The notes beneath the pieces are model-generated. The model was not told the origin of the DNA. It made no database searches and worked only from the letters and a program-made list of their open reading frames with translations. A stretch of DNA of 64,000 nt from Branchiostoma floridae (Eukaryota; Chordata; Leptocardii; Amphioxiformes; Branchiostomatidae), in contig NC_049995.1 in NCBI RefSeq assembly GCF_000003815.2, positions 14,551,378 through 14,615,377 on the forward strand. Direction: 5' to 3'. Both the position numbers and the translations under genes were made by a program. Positions 1 through 33,300 of this stretch are shown piece after piece. The stretch's first letter is position 1. Each line of letters starts with the position of its first letter.

Positions 1-1453
1 TGAAGTAAAAATGACAATTAAGTTCTTTCCATTCACGTCCGTCACCTTGGCAATATGTATACATACCCTTAGAGAGGAACTTAGGATTCAAATCGCAACA
101 ATAAATTAAGCCATACTCATAAAAGAGATTGGATGTTCACAACAAAATTGTTAAGTACACAAAACAGTTATATTGCAGTTGAAGTGTATAGTATACCAAG
201 CTGTGTAAATGTATTCTCAAACAACACTCAACGACACGGAAACCCCCATGCATTCACAAGACTTAAAAGCGGAACATATCATTAACTCTAATCTTTACCT
301 AAACCGTTGTTTTTGCATTTGACAACAGGCGAGCTAAAACCACTGTTATGTTTATTATGTTTACTGGTAGACACGCTAGACTACAAGTACTTATCCAAAG
401 GTCTAAAACCTTTCAGTAAGGTAAGAATACTAGCGAACAACGTACGGTAACAAACACGGAAGTAAAAACCTTCGAAAATTCCCTTACCGTCAAAACAGCA
501 AGAAAGGCGACGAAAACCGCTCGCAATCCGTTCCTCTTGTCACCGACCACCATTTTGAAGACTTGAGTTGTATGAATTCCTCGGTTTATGTCGCTAGTTT
601 AGCGGTAAGTTCACAAGTTGCTCGTTAAAAGCTAACACGCCTACCACTACCGGACCATGCAAATATGTTTTCGCTGCCAAGTTGCCGTGACCTAACGTCT
701 CAAAACGAGGCGGCTTCGGACGATTCCAAAACCAACCAAAAAGGGGGTTACATTAATTTAAGTCAATTCAAAAGTATAATGAAAGATAAATGTTCTTTCT
801 ATTACTGCATATCTAAACTTGAATGTTAATTCAGATGTAAAATTAGTATATTTCAATGTATATAAGGAATTGAGTATAATGTACAACTTCTATGCCCCCC
901 ACTGTACGCATAGTTGGTATCGCCGTTAGTGATTGCAACATAGGATTGGGGCGATCTATCAAAGGTCGTCTTACACGTAACGTCTTATAATTAGGGACTT
1001 TCCAATGCCCAAGGCGCTAGACACTTCCTGAAGTTCCTTTTCTTACACTCTAGTGACCTCAATTTTCCTAGTCATGTGTGAGGAAGAATGACCAGACAAA
1101 GCCAAAGCGCCAATAATTTTTTAGAGTTTTGTCAAATTTTGTCAGAGTTGAGTCGAGTACTGAGGTTTCTTGGAAATTTTTTTATTTTTTTCTCGGAGAA
1201 ATCTATGCAAGAAATGATATATCTTAATCTGTATCTATATAGCCGGTATAACCACCCTTTGGCTTATCACACCAGCTTCGCAGGCACGCGGCGCGGCAGC
1301 AGCTGGTTTATATATACTAACGTTAGTAGTTAAACCTACAAATGTATACCTGGTAGTAGTGGCCCCTTTTTGCTGACCCCTAGGCCTTTGTTTTTATTTC
1401 CCAAGCATTAAGAAACCGTGTATGGTGCATGATCCATTTTTGTTAACGTTGGG

Positions 1454-1667
1454 TACTCTCCAAGCAGAGGTTAGGCTCCGGCTGGGTTTTTTAGTCGTTT
1501 TTATCGGGCTTTCTATTTTGTAATTTTTCTTGAAGTACGCCAGCTAGGTTTTGATACGTATACAGCAAGATAAAATACAAAACAGAAAGCCGCGATAAAA
1601 AACGACTAAAAAGTTAAAAAAAACAAACAAAAAAAACAGCCGGAGCCTAACCTCTGCTTGGAGAGTA
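1454..1667. mobile_element. MITE, long inverted repeats, 9-bp target duplication
   Basis: Inverted termini begin TACTCTCCAAGCAGAGGTTA and continue through GGCTCCGGCTG, with a second inner inverted block. Flanks carry a perfect 9-bp repeat AACGTTGGG at 1445-1453 and 1668-1676. No coding capacity. A second copy starts at 29831. Confidence 0.85.
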
Positions 1668-2235
1668 AACGTTGGGTACTATTGACAGGTCTCACTGTAC
1701 CTATCTTTGCAAAGTTCAAACCCATATAAGTACACAGCACATGTTTTCCACTTGTTAAACAGCATACTATACTGTCGCCCGCCAGACTTGTTTATCAAGA
1801 TTTTATTTTTTATGTTGACCTTTGGCGCCACGGGTCAGTCACTAGGTGATTGTTCTGTGTAAGTTCTCACGGGCTGAATGTTTTTGTGAATATTCATTCA
1901 CACGAAAAGGTATTCCGGTTTGTTGTGTGATGTTCAACACTCACAGAACACCGATTCGCAACCCTCGTATTGTGCCAGAATTTATAGCTGTATACATTGC
2001 CAAGTAAAACACCTTTGCTTACTTTTAAATGGTAATGTTTTTGAGAGTTTAGCACAGTGTTTTAGGTTGTTTTGTTTAATATACATTCATACGAAAAGGT
2101 ATTCCGGTTTGCTGTGATACGTTAAAGACTCACACTGCACAGAACACTGCTTCGTTTTAAAGTTTAACTACAACTGATAAGAAGATAACAGTTAATTAAC
2201 GTCCATAAAGCATAGGCCTGCGGCGAACGCACTGA

Positions 2236-2636
2236 ATACACCTTTCTCACGCGGCGGCCATGATATATCTAAAACGAGTTCAATGTGGCAAACAAAAGGC
2301 TGTCCATCATAATTAGCAGTTCGACCAATGGTAGCCTGCCAATTACGAAATTGACCAATAAGTGAATGGCTGCAAATTCGTTAAAAATTTGCATTATTAT
2401 GTTTTTATTTTGCATCTCTTAATGGACTATGGGGTCGGTCTACACTACTCTAAATTGCTACATCTTTCGGTGCATAATACTTCTTGTAATATTTATTATT
2501 CCATCTTATATCATGAAAATTTGTGTGGTTTGGGGAAAAACTAAATGGGACCTGATTTTAGAAATAAGTTTTGACTGTTTGCCTCATTGACCTCTTCTTG
2601 GATCTATCATGGCCGCCGCGTGAGAAAGGGGTGTAT
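2236..2636. mobile_element. MITE-like inverted-repeat element
   Basis: Termini of about 30 bp are inverted: ATACACC then TTTCTCACGCGGCGGCCATG on the left, matched at 2605-2636 on the opposite strand with a 2-base difference. About 400 bp, AT-rich interior, no ORF of note. Confidence 0.8.
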
Positions 2637-3374
2637 ATCACGTAGGGGTGCAGCCACACGAGAGTGTAAATCAAGTCCGTATTGACATTCTTACTGAATA
2701 TATACGCAGCCGTACGCACAACACGCACCTTGATCGTTTTGTGTCAGTTTTACGAAACGAATTAGGTGCGTACGACTGCGTATGATATGCTGACTTGATA
2801 TACACGTTTCGAGGACTGCACCTTGAAGTGAATTAGTAAGTACATGGCCTGTTACCACGTACCAGAAAACTGTGAACATTATAGTTTCTTCATAGATTTA
2901 ACATCCTGGCTATCTTGTTTATATAGTTTGTACACTGTAGATAAAAGTAGTAGTCCCATAGCCTTTTTAGGCCGTTTTTAACGAGCCTTGTGTAGAAAGA
3001 AGACATTGGACAGAGAAAGTTGTGTTAAGTTTCTTTCCCATAAGCCCAAGAAGTGTAAAATGCACCTTTGTTAGCCCAAAGGTTTCACACTTGTCACATT
3101 CTTTTCTCTTTATTTATCGTATTTGTAAAACACAATAATATACACATGGTGGGACAAAAACAACATACTTTGTGTATACATATGCATATTCATAGCCAGT
3201 ATATTTCAACAAAACTTCAGCATGCAGAGCTGAATATGTAGCTCATAAACTTGGTTGTCTTGTAACTGCAGATTCTGATAAAATTCTTTTTAGTACGTTC
3301 TTCTGGGGAATATACCATTTGCTCTATATGTGCTGTAAAAAAATGGTAAAGCTAGTAACAAAGCCTTTTGAGGA

Positions 3375-3600
3375 CCTAGGGACAGTGGGTTGTTATCCAC
3401 AGTATTGAATCCTCTCCTTTCGCTGCCTTTTACCTCCCAAACCAAAGTCAGGTACCCACTTTTACACCGGGGAGGAGTGAGGCAAGTCGTGTTGTCTTTT
3501 CCAAGGGCACAACATCAGTGGTATTTCAGGGGTTTGAACCCATTACCTAGGTTCTGGGAAAGCAGGATACCACTATGCCAACATGATGCCATACATATTG
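3375..3600 (-). mobile_element. tRNA-derived SINE
   Basis: On the minus strand the head contains an A-box-like TGGCATAGTGG and a B-box-like GGGTTCAAACC about 40 bases apart, followed by a tail. The layout is that of a tRNA-derived SINE rather than a tRNA gene, since no acceptor stem closes. Confidence 0.6.
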
Positions 3601-4080
3601 AAGATTTTCCACTGTCATACAAGACGGGGCCACTCCGCCTGCCAAGCATTTATGATTCGTTACTCGAGTCACATGTCTATAAGTCACGTGATCAGAGTAA
3701 CTGAATCATCACTCGACGAAAGTGCGACTGAAAATTCAAGGTAAGCAGATTCGGTGTTGTATGACAGTGAAAAATCTTCAATATGGATTACATCAACACA
3801 GATGAGCTTTCATTCTAATATGATGCCACATTTTGTGCAAAACTCAATGTCTTTCCTGTAAAAATACAATAACCTAATTTTGAAACCTATGCTTTTCTTC
3901 AAGTCAAACCAGTTACATTTAAAGGTTCTCATACTAAAAAAAAAAAGCTAATGCTAAATTGAAGGAACAGTTTTAGGGCATAAATATAGTAAGATGGAAT
4001 ATTTCCTAGCAGCCCTCCTTTTTCTTGTTTAAAGTTTACTTTAATATATCCAAGAACCATGGGATCAAATTGATATGGCC

Positions 4081-4455
4081 TTAGGCCAGACCGATTTAAT
4101 TTCTTGGTTCACGGATTCGCTCGCTCCTATTTTTTGGAAAAAAAAATAAAAATAAAAACTACTACTCAGCAAATTTTCACCATTAATGAAACCATTCACC
4201 AACTTTCTGGTGTAGCAAATTGGCCTTTTATATTATAAGCTCCTTAAAGTGTGGGTACAGGTGCTGTTACTGTACAAAAATAGTGTTTTTGTACTTTTTT
4301 CAAGCTGAAAACTTTCTTTCTTTATGTTTTGGTTTAGCCGTTACCTTTACCCCAACCAATTTACAATTTTTATTTTTATTTTTATTTCGCCCTCTCGCTC
4401 CATATTTTTTATGAAAAAATCCGTGAACCAAGAAATAAAATTGGTGTGGCCTTAA
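4081..4455. mobile_element. MITE-like inverted-repeat element
   Basis: Left end with TTTCTTGGTTCACGGAT at about 4100-4117 is matched inverted at 4423-4440; the outer GGCC(A/T)... ends also pair, giving termini of about 35 bp. Interior is A/T-rich. Confidence 0.75.
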
Positions 4456-4956
4456 GCTTCCATATGAATGATAAATAGCATCTAGATTTCTTCAACATAT
4501 TTGTCCAAATCTTCCTCTTTTTGTTCAACTTACTTTAGCGACATCTTATTCATTACAGCAGTATGACAACCGTTTCTTTTTATACACTTGTCTTTGATAT
4601 AGTTTCATCTTTATAATACAGGTGGCTGAACAAGTTAATTCTTTAACTTCTGTCAGCCATAATTACAAAACATAAACAGAAAAGTACATGTAGTTCTGAA
4701 TAGTTGTTACTGCTTCCCTCTGATTGGTCACTTATCCTAACCAATCACAGGCTACTTGGTACAATCTGATTGGCTGATGGTCACATGGCCTATTTGTTAC
4801 TGGTGCTTTGAATGTAGCCTTAGCATAAATTATTGGTCAACTCGTGTTTTTTAAGGTTATTAGATATGGACAGTACTAAGGAAAAAATGTTGCTTTTGGT
4901 TTTTTGGTTACAAAGAACAGACAAACCTGCCAAACCTAGCCTCTTTTGGTGTAAAC

Positions 4957-5400
4957 TAGGGTTGGGTACCGGTACAAAAAATTCAGGTTCATGTACAGTA
5001 AAGGTCCAGATGATCAGGTCCTGGTCCGGACCTGAACCTGGACCTAATTATCTGTGAAAACTTGTAAATGAGCAATACGCAAAACAATAGTCCATTTCAC
5101 TCCAAAGGATTCTGTTTGCTGGAGTATCCAACATCCATTGACATATTAAAATCCTTTTCGAGTCATGTAACCAACGCTAATTTACTAGCTCTGTTTTTGT
5201 GACCAAGTCTGACTGGTACATGGTAAACAAAACTAACAACTCTCCTCTACTTTGCTCTTGTTCTTTTCTTAAGCCCCTGCCAATAAAATCTGTTCATCTT
5301 CGAATCAGTCCAACATCGGGTCCACTAATTATTTTTAGGTTCGTTTTTCTGGACTGGTCCAACAAGAAAAAAAAAGGTTTTGTACCAGTACCCACCCCTA
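4957..5400. mobile_element. hAT-like non-autonomous element
   Basis: Termini TAGGGTTGGGTACCGGTAC and its inverted partner at 5381-5400. Flanks GTGTAAAC and GTGTCAAT match at 6 of 8 positions, consistent with an aged 8-bp hAT duplication. The interior carries CCGGACCTGAACC, also found in the element at 57021-57439. Confidence 0.7.
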
Positions 5401-5513
5401 GTGTCAATCATTGGCGAGGGACATAAGATCCCAGAATCCCTACCTAGCAACCCTACATTTTTCTGGACAGAAACACAACTTCCATTTTCCTAGAACTAAG
5501 AAAGTTTCCTGTG

Positions 5514-28059
<22,546 letters not shown>

Positions 28060-28073
<14 letters not shown>

Positions 28074-28096
28074 CTTGGCACGAACTGCTGACGTCA
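28060..28096 (-). promoter_or_regulatory. TISU/YY1-like initiator around the WDR48 start, with CRE
   Basis: The WDR48 start codon sits in CCAAGATGGCGGTG, matching the TISU consensus (SAASATGGCGGC) except at the last base; TISU elements combine a YY1 site with efficient initiation on very short 5' UTRs. A perfect palindromic CRE, TGACGTCA, lies at 28089-28096, only 16 bases upstream of the ATG. This suggests a housekeeping TATA-less promoter with a very short leader. The transcription start itself cannot be seen. Confidence 0.6.
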
Positions 28097-28776
28097 CGGT
28101 AATGCGTGCACAACCTGTCGACGTGGCGGGAAATTTGAAAAATTAAAGGAAGGAAATGGACTAAAAATTTCAAATATCTATGATGCTCGCATTTCTATTT
28201 GCTAAGAAGGCTATGTTTTTGGTAGCTTTTGTTTGTCAGTTGGGCACCAAGACAACTCAAGAACGGCTAGATGGATTTGGCTAATGTTGGTGTGTTGGTT
28301 ACGTTAGGTAATGACAAAAATCTGAATGATGTAACGTTAATTTTGGCCGCCTAGTGGCTTGCTTTGGTGCTGCAGTGAAACTTAGTGTTCTGGACATCCT
28401 ATTTTCGCAATATTTAGGTGGTATGTAGCTCTTATGATCGAAATGGAGTGACGTAAGTTTGGGCTCTCTACTGGCAGCGTGCAAGGGCTGACAACATCAA
28501 AGAACTGCAACGAGGTATTCTATCTATTTATTTGAGCATCAATCTGCAATAATATGGCCAATATGCCGCCATATACCAAGAAAATTCCAGCACCACCCCA
28601 CTAACGCCCTCGAATGGCAGATTCCAAAATAAGACCATAGATTTGACCGGTTACTGCCGGGCACAGAAACGGGCCAACGACCTCGCAATGGTATCGGATC
28701 AGTAAACAAAGTATCAGATAAGCTAAACAATGCAGGGATGTTGTAGGGCAGTATAGAGAACGTTACATGATGATTC

Positions 28777-28876
28777 NNNNNNNNNNNNNNNNNNNNNNNN
28801 NNNNNNNNNNNNNNNNNNNNNNNNNNNNNNNNNNNNNNNNNNNNNNNNNNNNNNNNNNNNNNNNNNNNNNNNNNNN
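28777..28876. other. Assembly gap (100 N)
   Basis: Between WDR48 and the MGARP-like gene; promoter sequence may be missing. Confidence 0.99.
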
Positions 28877-29830
28877 TTTCCATTTGACGAAATAAATTTG
28901 CTCTCTTTGTTCTGATTTAATATGTAATCATTGCTTATAAAAGAAATATTTTTGTAATTGCACTATTTCCAAATCAACTGTGATTTCCGATTCCTTTTTG
29001 CATGAGGTCTCTTGAGCAAATTTCAGTTTTGTCCTAAAAAGTGTGTGAGTGGCTAAAAAATATCTCTTTCAGCATTTTCAAAATACCAACTCCGATATCA
29101 TATTAGATACACAGAAAATCACAAACCATTCAGAAAATCCCTAGCTAGCACCCCTAAGGTTGGAACATTCCTAAACAGGACTGGCTTGGCCTTGAACGCA
29201 GGGTTACAGTAGTAGGGCACTAGAATGAGGTCAACGACCTTGCGGTTTAGGACAATCTAAAACAGTTCCTAGTTTTCTGGTTAGGTTATAAACCGTTACT
29301 GTTAAGTGAAAAAAATATATTCATTGGAAAGAACGCCTTTTGAAAGCTGATAATTATAAAGACAAGACATTCAGTGATATATGCATACAATAAATATACA
29401 TTGGAATATGGGCACACAATATGGTGAACGTAATAAATAGGATACACGTATACAGATACAAAATGTATGTTATCTGTAGGTCAGAAAAATGTGCCAGTAC
29501 CGATCGAATGAACATGATTTTTGAAGTAGACAAAGAAAAATAGATTGTAGAAATACAGGAAAAAACATCCCCCCCCCCCAATATACAAACCTATGTACAT
29601 ATAAATAGAGATTATCTTCGAATGGTAACTGAAAGAAGTGTGTGCTTTCTATCTGCTATCGTGTCGTTTGTGTTGTTTGTATTTGCGATAAATCCTGTGG
29701 TATAGTGTTACAATAGGCTTCTTATAATTACCATATGCAAATGTCCGGACCAGCTAATCAAATATGAATTAAGCAAATTTGACGAAAGAACGAAGACTGC
29801 ATTTGAAACGGCCCACGGTGTCATATTTCC

Positions 29831-29909
29831 TACTCTCCAAGCAGAGGTTAGGCTCCGGCTGTTTTTTTAACGTTTTTTTTAGTCGTTTTTATCGGGCTTT
29901 CTATTTTGT
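29831..29909. mobile_element. Second copy of the TACTCTCC MITE, truncated by a gap
   Basis: Begins TACTCTCCAAGCAGAGGTTA and follows the 1454-1667 element until the N run. A 25-bp flanking sequence directly left of it (AACGGCCCACGGTG then TCATATTTCCT) recurs at 30157-30181, more than a target duplication would give. Confidence 0.8.
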
Positions 29910-30009
29910 NNNNNNNNNNNNNNNNNNNNNNNNNNNNNNNNNNNNNNNNNNNNNNNNNNNNNNNNNNNNNNNNNNNNNNNNNNNNNNNNNNNNNNNNNNN
30001 NNNNNNNNN
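29910..30009. other. Assembly gap (100 N) cutting a MITE
   Basis: The gap begins inside the second copy of the TACTCTCC element. Confidence 0.99.
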
Positions 30010-30195
30010 TTAGCCATCGTCAATTTTGTATCATATATATATTTGTATTTAGCCCTTGGGTATAGATTTGCAATAAATATGTTATAACATACCTAAATCA
30101 ACCGATCAATTTAACATATATGGAGCAACGTTGATGAGAACAATGAGTCTATTTACAACGGCCCACGGTGTCATATTTCCTTACCCGTTTCTTCC

Positions 30196-30245
30196 CACGT
30201 GACACCGATCCGATATGCCCTAGTTTCCCGTGCATATTTAAACCC
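30196..30245 (+). promoter_or_regulatory. Putative promoter of the MGARP-like gene
   Basis: An E-box CACGTG at 30196-30201 and a TATA-like TATTTAA at 30235-30241 lie about 100 bases upstream of the ATG at 30342. Spacing would give a leader of roughly 70 bases. Position is inferred only from motifs. Confidence 0.4.
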
Positions 30246-30341
30246 CGTGCCAGTGTTTGGGGGGCCAGACAATACCAGTTGGCGAGGTACGGCTCCAGTT
30301 CCACAGTAGACACAGAACCACACACACAGCCCAGTAGGACC

Positions 30342-33300
30342 ATGTGGCAGGCGGCAGGCAAATTCTCCGGGAATATCGTCAGGAAAAGGCTCTCTCGTGC
30401 CGACAGACGTAAGTATAAAACATTAATCTTCAAGCATACGGTAGCATAAGATAGTATCAAAAGCTGCCAGTGGAGTGAAGTTGGCCTAGGAGTGTGTTTG
30501 GCTCCTAGAGGCAGATGACTCCCTTTGACCAGCTGTACTCATTATTTATAATCAGCCAGCTTTGATACTATCTTATACCACTAGTAAATCTGCCTGGAGA
30601 TTATAAGACATTTTACTTTTAAGAATCTTTGAAATCGATGTATTTTTGTTTATCCCCTTTCTTAAACTAGTCTGTGTAACACAAACTCCGCTGTCCAGGG
30701 CTGTAACTGGCGGGCTGCTATAAGCGAGATTTAATCAGGCTATTCTTAAACTATTGATTGCATAAACCAGTAGCCAGCGTCCGTTTTTCCGGAAATTTGC
30801 TGCGTCTGACGGAAAAATTTTAAAAGCAATCCGTCAACCTTGACGGACAAAAATCCTTGGTGGAAGCTATAGGCGGCTTGGGGACGCCGTCCACGGCCGT
30901 AAAAGCCACACACTGTTTGTTTTGCTATTGTTATGATTGTTGACAATGTGTGTCGGCGCCCTTTCGCATACGATAATCTCATTAAAACCCGTTTTTCAGG
31001 TCTCAGTTCTGCTAATTAATTTTCGCGGTTTTCGCGACGATTGTAATTGGCTGACGGACAAAAAAAATTTCGAGCTGGCTAGAGCTCTGGCATAAACAGA
31101 TGGTTAAAACAAAGTCCATGGTTAATCGACTTACATGAATGCCCGGAATGCATAACGTGGAAAATTAAGAACAATACACATGTGTTGTACTCAATCTGGC
31201 GCTATCAGAACGCTAGAATATTGTTTCATCAAGGAAGTTTTTACAATGGATATTCGTTAATGTTTGGACAAGAAAAAGTAGGTTGTTTATTTTGTCTGGG
31301 ACAAAAGTAGGCCAACAGTCTCTAGGCGGTTTTATTTTGCACTGTCAAGTCGAAAACAATCGACTCATTGTGCTCATTCTATAATAATAAAGAGTCTATT
31401 TAGCCGTCGTAGTGCTTCTGATTATGATTTAATCAAAGAGAACTGCGGTGCAGTTCTTTAAATCACATTTATCGACATTACATAAGCTGGTTCGCGCCAT
31501 GCAACAACAACAACCATGCAAATGTTTAACGGCCCAATATTGGTCTTCTGGATTAGTATGAAACAGTCCTTGTAGGTCGAATTATTTAGAAAACTGAGAG
31601 AATAATTTGCAACAATGGAGACGGATATCGGAGTTAAATTCCAGTAGATTTCTATATCATTTCTGCCGTTAGGACAAGCCCTGCCATTTTTGAGCAAAGT
31701 TCGAAGTCAGTCTAGTACAAGCCGGACATGTGAAGTAAACATGAACAGGTCACCATTGTCTGACGGACTGACGGGAGTGGGTCAATGCACGCAGGTAACA
31801 CTCGGATCAGGTGTCAGTTACCGTACGGACACAATAAAACGACCTATATTTTCAACCGCAAGATAACATCGGTGGCGTAACGAATAAGTTTTTACTTTAG
31901 TAGATTACGGGTTTTATAGGTAACGTTCATCGGCTTCTGTTAAATCGCTACAACGACAATAAACAACCAAATACTGAAGCCATACGGCCAATTTCTGAAC
32001 AAAAAAAATTAAGTTAAAAAAGTGAACAATAACATGGCGATCTGAACTGTCAAGAAACAAATATATTGTACCAAACACGAGCGACCAGTCCCCTTGACGG
32101 CCTCTCTGAAGGACTACCAAGAATAGAAGATCATTTATGAAAGTTTGTGCTCAGACGGGGTTACTCGCGGTCATACATGCTCGCTATTACAAATTCTTGA
32201 GGACGATTACATTTCACAAGTGCGGCAGTGTTCGTAAGATGTTTTTGAGCACCGCTTTCATTTTGAAAACCAACTTTCATCAAACGATTTAAGTCTTGAT
32301 GAAATTGATTGTTGATTCCATCTCCTACCATGACATGGGAAATATGTTCAGGGTATAGGGGCACAGTGCCTTTGTTCCCCTTTTTAAACAAGAAAACATG
32401 ATAATGTATATATTATATAGTTGAAATGGCGATGATTGTCTCTTACTGTTAGTCTTACTATCAAGTTACTATTAAGTCAAGCCTGGCAAAGAACGAGCTG
32501 AATGTTTAGTCCTGTGGATTAGCAGTATTCTTTTTGCCGGATTTTTCTTTTCTTTCTCCCTTGCGCAGAACTCTAGAGACGATGTCACCCATGAAATTAA
32601 GGCAGTGTGGCCTAACTAGAAAACAAATACCCAGACATCCGTGTCTGACACCCTGTGTACTCTAAACCAGGACGGCGTGGTACGCACGTGTTGGCACACC
32701 CGCGTCCTGGAATCTAATGCTTCACGTTGGTTTACTGAATCACAAGTGGGGCAATACCGAAAACATGTAATCTGCACCAACTGGTTGCCAAGAAAGCAAT
32801 AAGGGATTTAAGGAGTTGAAGGCTTTATTTGATGCATGGTATTTAACTGCAGAACTAACTGTATTGCCGAATGTTTTGGGATGTTCTTTTGGCTCAACTT
32901 TGGGTGTGGCGATCTCAGTTGAGACTGTCACCGTCTTTCGAAAGGAACGTGTCATTTGGTGTGTCCAAAACACGTTTCAGAGAAAAGGCAAGCAAACCCT
33001 CCCAATAAAATACGGTACCCTGCTACTGATCAAACAGCAAGGAATCTTGCCAACTCACTAGCTGAACAACACTGACAACAACACGGATATCTAGGTGCCA
33101 TGTAGCAGATCAATACGATAGAACCAGCCAACGCCGCTTGCGTTCAGCCGTTTAGATAAGGACTTGATAAAACTAAATCGGTATTCTGACTTCATTCACT
33201 CGCCGTGCTTCGGTTACCCTGAGAGCCAGCCGGGATCGGGCAGCTAAGACAGTTTATTCGGTGGCCCAAGACAGTCAGGCCCGCCGATCTCCTATTAGCG

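Larger units (their letters stand above)
1..5513. other. Intergenic region downstream of WDR48
   Basis: Holds the five transposon remnants listed separately and the WDR48 3' UTR. Positions 1-1440 and 2640-3370 show no gene, repeat or RNA that I can support; short open frames there have no recognisable similarity. Confidence 0.6.
28074..30341. other. Shared upstream interval of two divergent genes
   Basis: 2.3 kb between the WDR48 and MGARP-like start codons, with two gaps. It holds the CRE and TISU motifs beside WDR48, a truncated MITE at 29831, and a 25-bp direct repeat (29807-29831 and 30157-30181). Otherwise I see no gene. Confidence 0.6.

Noticed and set aside
3390-3704. 104-codon frame as a gene
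   Set aside because: It overlaps a tRNA-derived SINE and shows no recognised protein similarity.
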